Assembly (NCBI GenBank): GCA_016930475.1
Contig: JAFGGR010000022.1
Span: 1-26,457 of the forward strand
Source of the DNA: Clostridiales bacterium
GTDB taxonomy: Bacteria > Bacillota > Clostridia > Saccharofermentanales > Saccharofermentanaceae
Direction: 5' to 3'
DNA length: 26,457 nt
Of the stretch, positions 7,828 through 14,512 are shown piece by piece; the first letter of the stretch is position 1; the number at the start of each line of letters is the position of its first letter. The position numbers and the translations under genes were made by a program. The notes under the pieces are model-generated. The model searched no databases, had not been told where the DNA came from, and was given only the letters and a program-made list of their open reading frames with translations.

Positions 7828-8421
7828 ATGAAAAAGATACTCATATCCGCAATTCTTTGCGTGACTCTGATCCTATCTATAACCGCATGCCGGACCGATC
7901 AGCCGAGCGAGACGTCGACGACCCCGACGAGCGCAGAGGCGACATCGGTCGTCCCGACGACCGCGGAGGCGACCGAGCCGCTCACGTACAAAGCCCAATA
8001 TTTTCGAACCGGCGGTTACGTCCCGGAAACAGAGTATCCCTATGTGGTGATCGTCCAAAGTGCGAAAGAACTGGCGGAGTACATTTCGGATAACGAGGAT
8101 GACTATTTTTTCGGAAGCAGGGAAGCGACGGATACGGAAGAACCACACGGGATGCTGCCTACGATTGACGCGTATGACGAAGCCTTCTTTTCGAAAAACG
8201 CCCTGTTGATCGTCGTCGTAAAAGAGCCGAGCGGCTCGATCCGACACGAGTTCCTTGGATTCGGCGAGAAAAATGAGATTCGCCTCCGTCGACTTATCCC
8301 GGGCGTCTGCACCGACGACAGCGCGAACTGGCATATCTTGATCGAATTGCCACTGCCCAGCCCGGTTCTTCTTTCCGGGTATTATCCGACCGTCGAGTGG
8401 ATCGTCGGAGACGCGAAATAG
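7828..8421 (+). CDS. Lipoprotein of unknown function
   Basis: A 197-residue protein. A lipoprotein signal peptide ends in SITAC, with the lipidated cysteine at residue 21. A Ser/Thr/Ala/Glu-rich linker (to about residue 54) holds the domain away from the membrane. The remaining ~140 residues form a small domain with VVIVQSAKELAEYI, an acidic stretch, ALLIVVVKEPSGSI and a C-terminal VEWIVGD. I do not recognise a family with certainty; the layout (a Ser-Lys-rich helix, then 'sfF..naLlvv', then a strand-rich end) resembles small secreted bacterial domains without known enzyme activity. The start follows GGGAGG (7817-7822). It diverges from gpx-ohrR, and the two promoters lie within 25 bases of each other, so OhrR binding might also touch this gene. 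Confidence 0.8.
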   Translation: MKKILISAILCVTLILSITACRTDQPSETSTTPTSAEATSVVPTTAEATEPLTYKAQYFRTGGYVPETEYPYVVIVQSAKELAEYISDNEDDYFFGSREATDTEEPHGMLPTIDAYDEAFFSKNALLIVVVKEPSGSIRHEFLGFGEKNEIRLRRLIPGVCTDDSANWHILIELPLPSPVLLSGYYPTVEWIVGDAK

Positions 8422-8456
8422 CAGGAATTCCCCGAACTTGCGCTTTTCGAGAATCG

Positions 8457-8485
8457 TTGACAAACTAACAGTTGTTAGGTATGCT
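8457..8485 (+). promoter_or_regulatory. Promoter of the TetR gene
   Basis: TTGACA (8457-8462) and TATGCT (8480-8485) are 17 bases apart. The first TetR operator fills the spacer. Confidence 0.75.
8465..8478. promoter_or_regulatory. TetR operator box 1
   Basis: CTAACA GT TGTTAG, six-base perfect arms around a two-base centre, lies between the -35 and -10 boxes. It is the exact reverse complement of box 2. Confidence 0.7.
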
Positions 8486-8493
8486 CAAGAAGA

Positions 8494-8507
8494 CTAACAA
8501 CTGTTAG
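8494..8507. promoter_or_regulatory. TetR operator box 2
   Basis: CTAACA AC TGTTAG, just after the expected transcription start. Its centre is 29 bases from the centre of box 1, so two dimers could bind with a slight turn relative to each other. Confidence 0.7.
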
Positions 8508-8527
8508 ATTGATTTTCGGGGGTGCGC

Positions 8528-9148
8528 ATGAGTCCGACGGATAAGAATACCAAAGAAATCATTTTGGATACCGCGCTGGATTTGTTTCAGACGAACGGTT
8601 ATTCGACAGTGTCCATTCGGGATATCTGCAAAATCGTCGGGATAAAAGAAAGTTCGGTGTATTACCACTTCAAAAATAAAGAAGACATTTTGAACACGAT
8701 CCTCCTTCGGGCCGGAGCGTGGGTGACGGAGAAGAAAAACCGATTCAGAGAGACCTTGGAAGCATCGGTCCGGGTGCCCCGCGAGGCATTTATCGCCGTC
8801 GGCGTTTCCTATATCGAGAAGTGCCTCCTCGAAGAGAAAATTTTCAAGGTGATCCGGATGTTGACCATCGAAAAGCAACGCAACGAAGCCGCCGCGGATC
8901 TTTACAACGAGCTGTTGTTTACCCTTCCGACGGAGCACCAGACGCAAGTTTTTTCCATCATGATGAAGAAGGGTTTTGTCCGCGAGGACAGCCCGGAAGT
9001 TATCGCTTCCGAGTACCAGGCCTTGATTATTTTTGTATTCCAGAAGTACTTTTCGGGAAGTAAACCTATTTCGTCGGATGCCCGGTCATCGGCCGCGCAG
9101 GAATTGTCTTTGTTACTCAAGCGATTCTATGATCGCTATTTTCAATGA
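8528..9148 (+). CDS. TetR/AcrR family transcriptional regulator
   Basis: A 206-residue protein. The N-terminal helix-turn-helix is clear: KEIILDTALDLFQTNGYSTVSIRDIC, then IVGIKESSVYYHFKNKEDIL (about residues 9-58). The C-terminal ligand domain is helical and unrelated in detail to known sensors, so the ligand is unknown. The start at ATG 8528 follows a GGGGG-type site; GTG 8522 is less likely. Two palindromic boxes in its own promoter indicate self-repression. The alpha/beta hydrolase gene starts 16 bases after its stop and is probably in the same transcript, which suggests that the hydrolase or its substrate is linked to the inducer. Confidence 0.92.
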   Translation: MSPTDKNTKEIILDTALDLFQTNGYSTVSIRDICKIVGIKESSVYYHFKNKEDILNTILLRAGAWVTEKKNRFRETLEASVRVPREAFIAVGVSYIEKCLLEEKIFKVIRMLTIEKQRNEAAADLYNELLFTLPTEHQTQVFSIMMKKGFVREDSPEVIASEYQALIIFVFQKYFSGSKPISSDARSSAAQELSLLLKRFYDRYFQ

Positions 9149-9164
9149 AAAGAAGGGCGAAACC

Positions 9165-10043
9165 ATGAAAATCTATCGATCGCGAAAAGCGCAGGAAAGG
9201 ATCTGCTCGACCTATGACTGTTTGCTCGACGAATGGGGCGTCGACATCACGCAAATGGATGTTATGACGCAGTACGGCAGTACGCACATTAATGTATTCG
9301 GAGAAAAAAATGCGCCGCCGGTCCTGCTTTTCCATGGCGTGGGTGATGACTCCGCATTAATGTGGATCTTTAACGCCGCGGCGCTCGCGCCTCATTTTCG
9401 TTTATATGGGGTTGACACGATCGGGGGGCCCGGCAAAAGCGTGCCGAATGAGAACTATAATCGGTCATTCGACGATGCGGTGTGGATCGATGAAGTGCTG
9501 GACGGCCTCGGACTCGAAAAGGTTCATATCGCCGGGGTTTCACACGGAGGGTACATGGCGCAAGCCTATGCGATCGCCAGGCCTCAACGCGTCGGGAAAG
9601 TCGTTTCTATGGCGTCCGGCGTGCTTGACCGGGACAGTGAAAAACCGATGAAAACGATGCTGAAAATATTCATGCCGGAGGCCTTGATCCCGACCCGGCG
9701 CAGCGTGAGAAAACTATTAACGAAGTTATCGGGAAAGAACGTTGCGAAACTAATAGATCACCCCCTGCTCGTCGAGCATTTTATATGTCTGATGAGAGGG
9801 TTCAACAACATGGCGATGAGTTTTCATAAAATCACCAACTTCACCGATGAGCAGATTGATTTTTTGCGGAGCAAAGTGCTATATTTGATCGGAGAGGCGG
9901 ATCCCTTCTCGATACACGGAGGGAAGTCCGCCCTCATCAAGCACCAAATGAACACTCGCTTCTTCGACGAAGTCGGACATGGGATCAACCATGAAATCGC
10001 GGATGAAATCAACGCGATACTTATCGGGCACTTCAGCGAGTAA
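9165..10043 (+). CDS. Alpha/beta hydrolase
   Basis: A 292-residue protein with the alpha/beta hydrolase fold: VLLFHGVGDDSALMW (oxyanion region after strand 3), the nucleophile elbow GVSHGG with S126, the acid D246 in LIGEADPF, and the base H272 in VGHGINHE. It has no signal peptide and is likely cytoplasmic. The family covers esterases, peptidases, lactonases and dehalogenases, and nothing here names the substrate. The start at 9165 follows AGAAGGG with eight bases between. It follows the TetR gene closely and sits before a broken EFR1 gene. Confidence 0.9.
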   Translation: MKIYRSRKAQERICSTYDCLLDEWGVDITQMDVMTQYGSTHINVFGEKNAPPVLLFHGVGDDSALMWIFNAAALAPHFRLYGVDTIGGPGKSVPNENYNRSFDDAVWIDEVLDGLGLEKVHIAGVSHGGYMAQAYAIARPQRVGKVVSMASGVLDRDSEKPMKTMLKIFMPEALIPTRRSVRKLLTKLSGKNVAKLIDHPLLVEHFICLMRGFNNMAMSFHKITNFTDEQIDFLRSKVLYLIGEADPFSIHGGKSALIKHQMNTRFFDEVGHGINHEIADEINAILIGHFSE

Positions 10044-10077
10044 GCTTTGCCCTTGGTTGTCAACTGAAAGGAACAAC

Positions 10078-10413
10078 ATGAGTCCGGAAGTCTATTATTT
10101 CTCGGGGACCGGGAATTCTCTGGCGGTGGCAAAGAAGATCGCGGCGGCTACCGGCGGATCCATGATTTCCATTTCTTCGGTGGCGGAACAAGAGAGTATT
10201 CGGCCGCAGGCGGATCGAATCGGGATCGTGTTCCCTTGTTATCTGGCTCAGCTGAACGGGATCCCTCCGGTCGTTCAAGAGTTTGTGAGTAAGCTCCGCG
10301 GGGCGGAGGATAAGTATATCTTTGCCGTGTGTACGTGCGGGGGATACGAAAGTGTCGATGCATTGCCGACGCTCAAAAGGCTTCGGCGGCTCCTTTCCCG
10401 GCAGGGGGCGTGA
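10078..10413 (+). pseudogene. Truncated EFR1-type flavodoxin-ferredoxin gene, N-terminal half only
   Basis: A 111-residue frame. VYYFSGTGNSLAVAKKIA is the FMN-phosphate loop of flavodoxins, in the variant (FSGTGNS) found in EFR1-type proteins, and IGIVFPCYLAQLNGIPPVVQEFV is the next conserved block. An intact relative lies at 15652-16413 with 253 residues and two 4Fe-4S motifs. Here the protein stops after LLSRQGA, exactly where the 75-bp palindromic array starts, and no ferredoxin half is found beyond it. The start follows GAAAGG. The remaining piece might still bind FMN but should not pass electrons through clusters, so a pseudogene is most likely. Confidence 0.75.
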
Positions 10414-10703
10414 GAGGGGAAATTTACCCACGAAAAGCGTTCAGTTCCTCGTTTTCGTGGGTAAAACCGCGCATGTGGAGGGCGTAAGAGGGGAAATTTA
10501 CCCACGAAAAGCGCTCAGTTCCTCGTTTTCGTGGGTAAAAACCGCGCATGCAGAGGGCAAGACGGAGGAAATTACCCACGAAAAGTGCTCAGTCCCTCGT
10601 TTTCGTGGGTAAAACCGCTCATGTGGAGGGCGTAAGAGGGGAAATTTACCCACGGAAAGCGCTCAATTCCTCGTTTTCGTGGGTAAAAACCACGTATATC
10701 AGA
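10406..10703. repeat. Four tandem ~75-bp palindromic repeats
   Basis: Four units at 10406-10479, 10480-10554, 10555-10627 and 10628-10703. Each has arms TTTACCCACGAAAA and TTTTCGTGGGTAAA around a conserved 15-base loop (GCGCTCAGTTCCTCG, with few changes). Units are joined by a GGGCGTAAGAGGGGAAA-like stretch and an ACCGCGCATGTGGA-like stretch. In unit 4 the left arm has one A to G change that keeps a G-U pair only in a + strand transcript. Frames through the array on both strands encode repeated peptides that look like by-products. No transposase is nearby. The array starts at the break of the EFR1 gene. Function unknown. Confidence 0.9.
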
Positions 10704-10969
10704 GGGGTTGAGAACGAGAAAATACAGCCCAGAGCGGCCAGCTGATCCAGGCGGTATTCTCGCGCACGACCATACCTGCCCCACCCCGGCATCACACCGG
10801 CTTACCTATGTCCTGAAAACTTTTTCATTTCTATTTCGTGAATCGATGCAAATTGTCCGCAGTTTCAGTAAACAGATTGCTCCGATCATTATTCGGGACC
10901 ATTACCGAAGTTTTTCCATCATAAAAGTTATAAAAGAGGTAAACAATGGAAATACGATGTATTTTTGCA
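10704..10969. other. Stretch without a recognisable gene
   Basis: Between the palindromic array and the end of the FMN-binding protein gene. A frame here on the + strand (10708-11076) has no ribosome binding site and runs into the opposite-strand gene, so it is not accepted. No ferredoxin-like remains of the EFR1 gene are seen. Confidence 0.5.
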
Positions 10970-10992
10970 GGGACAGGGGTCAGACCCGTCCC
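10970..10992. repeat. REP-like GC-rich inverted repeat after the FMN-binding gene
   Basis: Outer arms GGGAC / GTCCC and inner arms GGGTC / GACCC around a one-base centre, with one unpaired base on the left. It starts two bases beyond the stop codon of the FMN-binding gene. There is no T run on either side, so it is not a standard terminator. The core GGGGTCAGACC resembles ends seen with REP-type and Y1-transposase elements in other bacteria; that link is inference. Confidence 0.5.
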
Positions 10993-10993
10993 T

Positions 10994-11392
10994 TCATCCC
11001 GCATCTTCTCCGTTTTTCAAGGCGTTCTCAATTGCTTTCAGATATGCATTACTGCTCGCGGTTGCACCGGATATAGCATCCACGTCAGCAGTCTGTTCTG
11101 AGAGCACTTTTTCTTTCAGGTCTTCGGTTAGACTGTCCCGGCCGTCCTGAATTTTGACCGACTGAATTTCCGTTATCCGGTGATCCAATATCGTAACCTC
11201 GACTGTGGTGCTCCAGCGATAACTATCATAGCTTCCGGTATAGCTGCCGTCCGGTATTTGCGTCAGATCAACCGACTCAATATCGAGGGCTGTGACTTCT
11301 TTTAGGCCCGGAAGGGCGGCGGCCAGGGTTAATCCGATCAGTCCAATGATTATCGCAATTACTACTAGAAATATTTTCAATCCCTTTTTCAT
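10994..11392 (-). CDS. Membrane-anchored FMN-binding domain protein
   Basis: A 132-residue protein. One N-terminal membrane segment (about residues 5-27, KIFLVVIAIIIGLIGLTLAA) is followed by an FMN_bind domain: PDGSYTGSYD, then VEVTILDHRITEIQSVKIQDG, and the SGATASS motif. In NqrC and RnfG the threonine of this motif (here T111) is joined covalently to FMN phosphate. The single domain outside the membrane suggests a small extracytoplasmic electron carrier. The start follows AAGGAG. It is the third gene of a TetR-flavodoxin-FMN_bind operon, about 100 bases after the flavodoxin gene, and that gap holds a fossil of another flavodoxin end. Confidence 0.9.
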   Translation of the reverse strand: MKKGLKIFLVVIAIIIGLIGLTLAAALPGLKEVTALDIESVDLTQIPDGSYTGSYDSYRWSTTVEVTILDHRITEIQSVKIQDGRDSLTEDLKEKVLSEQTADVDAISGATASSNAYLKAIENALKNGEDAG

Positions 11393-11422
11393 AATCTGCT
11401 ATCTCCTTAATAATTGTTCGAA

Positions 11423-11477
11423 TTCCTATATTCGACTCAGTCTGTCTACGACTTGGCGAATCTGCTCTTCACGTGCC
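11423..11477 (-). pseudogene. Remnant of the 3' end of a second flavodoxin gene
   Basis: These 55 bases match 11488-11542, the end of the flavodoxin gene, with six differences. On the - strand they still encode AREEQIRQVVDRLSRI and a stop, against AREEQIQKVVDSLSRI in the intact gene. The rest of the second copy is missing. Confidence 0.8.
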
Positions 11478-11490
11478 AACCTTCCAGTTC

Positions 11491-11955
11491 CTATATTCGA
11501 CTCAGGCTGTCCACGACCTTTTGAATCTGCTCTTCACGTGCCTCGGATGACCATTGGACAATGCCGGAAGCAATGACGGGTGCGCCCCTTTGTGTAACTG
11601 CGCGGGTGATCTGTTTCACGGCTCGCGTGCTGCCCATCCATTTGAGCTTAAAATGCTGAGTTACAAAGCATGCCGCTTTCTTGTCCCGGAGTGCGGGGAG
11701 TCGGGTCAGGTATTCCTTCATGAACGGTGAAAGTTGAGCGCCTGCAACCGGGCCTCCAAAGATCACCGCATCGTAAGGGGAGGGATCCGGAATCATAGTC
11801 AGTCGGATCGGTCCTTTGACCTGCGGATCATCATTTTCGGCAGAAATTTGCTCCAGTCGAACCGAATGCCCCTTGTCAAGAAGCGCCTCCATTATTTTCT
11901 CTCCGACAGATAGGGTATTACCGGTGTGGGAGTAGATGATGATTCCAATATTCAT
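11491..11955 (-). CDS. Flavodoxin family protein
   Basis: A 154-residue protein of usual flavodoxin length. IIIYSHTGNTLSVGEKI is the FMN-phosphate loop (T/S-x-T-G-N-T). YDAVIFGGPVAGAQLSPFMKEYL is the second flavin loop region with the following helix. It has no iron-sulfur motif. It should be a cytoplasmic FMN electron carrier or small reductase. Its ATG overlaps the TGA of the TetR gene (ATGA), so the two are translationally coupled, and the membrane FMN-binding protein follows. The pairing of a cytoplasmic flavodoxin with a membrane FMN protein suggests an electron path controlled by the TetR ligand. Confidence 0.9.
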   Translation of the reverse strand: MNIGIIIYSHTGNTLSVGEKIMEALLDKGHSVRLEQISAENDDPQVKGPIRLTMIPDPSPYDAVIFGGPVAGAQLSPFMKEYLTRLPALRDKKAACFVTQHFKLKWMGSTRAVKQITRAVTQRGAPVIASGIVQWSSEAREEQIQKVVDSLSRI

Positions 11956-12560
11956 AAAGCACCTCTTTTCCGAAGCAAAAAGTCAGCCAACTGATCCAGC
12001 TCTTCGTAAAGCATTTCGATGGACATTCCGTTATCCGAAAAATAGAGCGCCAGCAAGCCCTGAAGGGAGTAGATGAAGGTCTTCGCCAGGGCTGCAACCT
12101 CTGACTCCGTAATCACTCCGCTCTCCACAAAACCGCGGTACGTTTCCAGATATTGCATGCTGAAATCAGGCACTTCTGCGCGGTCTTTTTCGATCGGATG
12201 CAAGCGGTACGAATAGAAAAAGCTGAAAACATTGGGGTTATCGATGAAGTATTTGACGTACAATCGATTCTGCTTTTTGATGTCATCCAGGTCGAACAGT
12301 TTCTTCGGCAGGGTTTTTTGCATGTGCACAATGAGGTCACTGATCATGTCTGCTTTGACATCCTGCAGGAGCTCGTTCAGGGTATTGTAGTAATTGTAAA
12401 TCGTCGAAAATGTATAGCCGGCCAAATCAGCGACTTTTCGTACGGAGACATTCTCCACACCTTCATCGAGAATGATTTTCTTGGCGGCCTGTACAAAATA
12501 AGATCTGACCCTCTGATTCTTCAGGCTTTGCTTCCCGGTTAGTTCTTTTGAATCATCCAT
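11952..12560 (-). CDS. TetR family regulator of the flavodoxin operon
   Basis: A 202-residue protein. The helix-turn-helix region is RSYFVQAAKKIILDEGVENVSVRKVADLAGYTFSTIYNYYNTLNELL (about residues 19-66). The ligand domain is helical with aromatic-rich stretches (NPNVFSFFYSYRL). The start at 12560 follows CAGGAGG; a longer frame would cross its own operator and promoter and is rejected. The gene is first in an operon with flavodoxin and FMN-binding genes and has a long palindrome on its promoter, so self-regulation is likely. The inducer is unknown; quinones or other redox compounds would fit the neighbours. Confidence 0.92.
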   Translation of the reverse strand: MDDSKELTGKQSLKNQRVRSYFVQAAKKIILDEGVENVSVRKVADLAGYTFSTIYNYYNTLNELLQDVKADMISDLIVHMQKTLPKKLFDLDDIKKQNRLYVKYFIDNPNVFSFFYSYRLHPIEKDRAEVPDFSMQYLETYRGFVESGVITESEVAALAKTFIYSLQGLLALYFSDNGMSIEMLYEELDQLADFLLRKRGAL

Positions 12561-12606
12561 TCTGGCCTCCTGAGTGTTCCCGAAAAAGAGCGTCCGTGCG
12601 AAAAAA

Positions 12607-12638
12607 ATAACATTGTTCGAATTAGAGAACAATGTTAT
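12607..12638. promoter_or_regulatory. Operator of the TetR-flavodoxin operon
   Basis: A 32-base inverted repeat with perfect 12-base arms, ATAACATTGTTC and GAACAATGTTAT, and an eight-base centre. It covers the -10 box and start of the operon promoter. Size and layout fit a TetR-family operator that takes one or two dimers. Confidence 0.85.
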
Positions 12639-12665
12639 CTTATAACGATTGGATTTGTATGTCAA
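12637..12665 (-). promoter_or_regulatory. Promoter of the TetR-flavodoxin operon
   Basis: On the - strand TTGACA (12660-12665) and TAAGAT (12637-12642) are 17 bases apart; TATAAG two bases earlier is an alternative -10. The operator overlaps the -10 box. Confidence 0.75.
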
Positions 12666-12693
12666 GAGGGTATAGAGCCGATCATTTGCGGAG

Positions 12694-12699
12694 TATAAT
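12694..12699 (+). promoter_or_regulatory. Candidate -10 box for the GH114-like lipoprotein gene
   Basis: A perfect TATAAT, about 60 bases before the start codon. The -35 position (TATAGA, 12671-12676) is poor, so this is only a candidate. It diverges from the TetR promoter. Confidence 0.4.
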
Positions 12700-12755
12700 A
12701 ATCGTGAAATGTATTTATTGCTTCTGTAATATGGCAGACGTAGAGAGGAATCATG

Positions 12756-13865
12756 ATGCGTAAACAATTCGTCGCTGGGATCATCTGCCTTATTTTCATG
12801 ATCACCTTCTTTTCGGGTTGTACTTCCGATGAACCCACCACTGTTTCGAGTTCGGAAACTACGGCAGATTCATCAGAATTATCCGGTAGTACTTCCGATG
12901 AACCAAGTGGTGTTTCGCGTTCGGAACCAACGACGAATCCATTAGAGAACACGGAATCCTCGACGAATTCAATAGAGGCCATGGACTATCGATACGAGAT
13001 GAGACAATTTGTTCAGGAAATAAGTGCATATCTGAAGAAGCAGGAGCCGGGTTTTGCTATTATTCCCCAAAACGGCGAGGACCTGGCTATTCAGGAAGGA
13101 GTCGTTTTTCAAGAATACATGGACGCCGTGGATGGCATCGGCCGGGAAGATTTTCTTTATGGGTACTATGAGGACAATGCGGCTACACCGGCGGATGACC
13201 GCGAATTTATGCTGTCATCCATGAATGTTTATCTGGAATATGGGAAGAGCGTTTTGGTCATCGATTATTGCTCTTCGGCGGATAAAGTGCAGGACTCCTA
13301 TGATACCAACCAGGATTATGGGTTCATTTCTTTTGCTGCTGACGAGCGTAACTTGAACAGCATACCGGCCTTGCCGCAGCCAATTTTCCATGAAAACGTG
13401 CGGGATGTACTTCAATTATCTGATGCGGAGAATTACCTGTACATCATTAACCCCGAAGCGTATTCCTCGAAAAATGATTTTCTGGATGCGATCAGCAGCA
13501 CCGATTATGATCTGGTCATTGTGGACTTGTTTTTTGGCGAGTCTCCGCTGACGGCATCAGACATTGCACGGATCAAGATCAAGAGCAATGGAGCCGAAAG
13601 GCTTGTGATCTGTTACATGAGCGTCGGTGAAGCGGAGAATTATCGCTATTATTGGCAAGGCGACTGGGCTGCCAAGCCCCCGTCCTGGCTGGGTCAAGAG
13701 AACCCGGATTGGGAAGGCAATTACAAAGTCAAATACTGGGACCCGGAGTGGCAGCAAATCATCTACGGAAACGAACAGTCGTACGCAAAAATGATCCTGA
13801 ATGCCGGTTTTGACGGGGTCTATCTCGACCTCATCGATGCTTTTGAATATTATGAGGAGAAGTAG
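12756..13865 (+). CDS. Lipoprotein of the TM1410/GH114-like glycoside hydrolase family with swapped halves
   Basis: A 369-residue protein. The signal peptide ends in the lipobox FSGC (C22). A Ser/Thr/Glu linker with a 23-residue internal duplication (TSDEP twice) follows. Then come two blocks of the TM1410/MJ1477 putative glycoside hydrolase family (TIM barrel, GH114-like, once mislabelled as cysteinyl-tRNA synthetase related). Residues ~80-205 (MRQFVQEI, AIIPQNGEDL, DGIGREDFLYGYY, GKSVLVIDYC) are, as I recall the family, the C-terminal half. Residues ~225-369 (YDLVIVDLFF, ICYMSVGEAENYRYYW, NPDWEGNYKVKYWDPEWQ, AGFDGVYLDLIDAFEYYE) are the N-terminal half. The order is therefore permuted. Likely acidic residues are in VDLFF, GEAE and YLDL. 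The related GH114 enzymes cut alpha-1,4-galactosaminan; this substrate is not proven here. The start at 12756 follows GAGAGGAA; ATG 12753 is possible. Confidence 0.85.
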   Translation: MRKQFVAGIICLIFMITFFSGCTSDEPTTVSSSETTADSSELSGSTSDEPSGVSRSEPTTNPLENTESSTNSIEAMDYRYEMRQFVQEISAYLKKQEPGFAIIPQNGEDLAIQEGVVFQEYMDAVDGIGREDFLYGYYEDNAATPADDREFMLSSMNVYLEYGKSVLVIDYCSSADKVQDSYDTNQDYGFISFAADERNLNSIPALPQPIFHENVRDVLQLSDAENYLYIINPEAYSSKNDFLDAISSTDYDLVIVDLFFGESPLTASDIARIKIKSNGAERLVICYMSVGEAENYRYYWQGDWAAKPPSWLGQENPDWEGNYKVKYWDPEWQQIIYGNEQSYAKMILNAGFDGVYLDLIDAFEYYEEK

Positions 13866-13881
13866 AGTTTAGGAGGTTTTT

Positions 13882-14253
13882 ATGACTACTCAATTCAGAA
13901 ATTCCATTGCCCTGGTGCAGGATGTCGAGATTTCGAAGGCGTTTTACAGAGACGTCATTGGAATCAACATTGTGCAGGATTCGGGGAGCTTTGTGCTTTT
14001 CGAGGGGAACTTCGCCATCCATGACGCTGCACTTTTCTATGGATATATCGAAAAGCGCTACGAGGGGGAGAAGATGGGGCAGGACAATCTTGATCTCTAT
14101 ATGACGACCGATGATTTGGTCGCGATGCAGGAGAAGCTTAAGCTGGCCGGGGTCAAGTTCATTCACGGGATTCGGCAATTCCCGTGGGGCGAAAGTGTCT
14201 TTCGCATCTATGATCCGGACAGCCATATCATTGAGATCGGGGATGCGAAATAA
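13882..14253 (+). CDS. VOC superfamily (glyoxalase/bleomycin-resistance fold) protein
   Basis: A 123-residue single-domain protein of typical VOC length. The N-terminal half has NSIALVQDVEISKAFYRDVIG and FAIHD, and the C-terminal half ends FRIYDPDSHIIEIGD, the usual last strand with a metal-position glutamate (E118); H47 may be a second ligand. Members include lyases, dioxygenases and antibiotic-binding proteins, so the function is not fixed by sequence. The start follows AGGAGG (13871-13876) with five bases between. It lies 16 bases after the GH114-like gene and is probably co-transcribed. Confidence 0.9.
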   Translation: MTTQFRNSIALVQDVEISKAFYRDVIGINIVQDSGSFVLFEGNFAIHDAALFYGYIEKRYEGEKMGQDNLDLYMTTDDLVAMQEKLKLAGVKFIHGIRQFPWGESVFRIYDPDSHIIEIGDAK

Positions 14254-14404
14254 GTTTATCTAAACGCTGATAAATGAACGGTTTTGGGAACATTCCGGAA
14301 TAATTGACATTCTGCCAAGATGGCAAACGGTGACCTTCACCCTAAAATACAGTCTACTCCCAAGGTATGAAAAACAGATAAACAGGAGAAAGGGAGTGAT
14401 CAAT

Positions 14405-14425
14405 ATGCAGGCATCCCCATTGTAA
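14405..14425 (+). other. Possible six-codon leader peptide
   Basis: ATG CAG GCA TCC CCA TTG TAA (MQASPL) has GGGAG eight bases before its ATG and is followed at once by a stable hairpin. It lies in the 259-base gap before the GGDEF gene. It could be a regulatory leader or chance. Confidence 0.3.
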
Positions 14426-14458
14426 ATATATCGAACTGGCTTGCCGGTTAAGATATAT
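14426..14458. repeat. Hairpin before the GGDEF gene
   Basis: Outer arms ATATATC / GATATAT and inner arms ACTGGC / GCCGGT (one G-T pair) with a TT loop. No T run follows, so it is not a simple terminator. A TATAAT (14460-14465) starts directly after it, so the palindrome may instead be an operator in the -35 region. Confidence 0.5.
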
Positions 14459-14459
14459 G

Positions 14460-14465
14460 TATAAT
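14460..14465 (+). promoter_or_regulatory. Candidate -10 box of the GGDEF-EFR1 operon
   Basis: A perfect TATAAT, 48 bases before the start codon of the GGDEF gene. The -35 position is occupied by the palindrome and is a poor match, which would fit an activated or repressed promoter. Confidence 0.4.
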
Positions 14466-14512
14466 GAAAAAAACAGCCACGTGATGGTGTTTGCGCGAAA
14501 GGACTTTGCTTC

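Noticed and set aside
10406..10703. CRISPR array
   Set aside because: The units are contiguous with conserved loop and linker; there are no variable spacers and no cas genes.
10275..10784. Frames with repeated peptides through the palindromic array on both strands
   Set aside because: They are by-products of the repeat sequence; repeat lengths vary by one or two bases, so no frame follows all units, and no ribosome sites are present.
14304..14309. TTGACA before the GGDEF gene as a promoter
   Set aside because: No acceptable -10 box is found 15 to 19 bases downstream; the TATAAT at 14460 is too far away.
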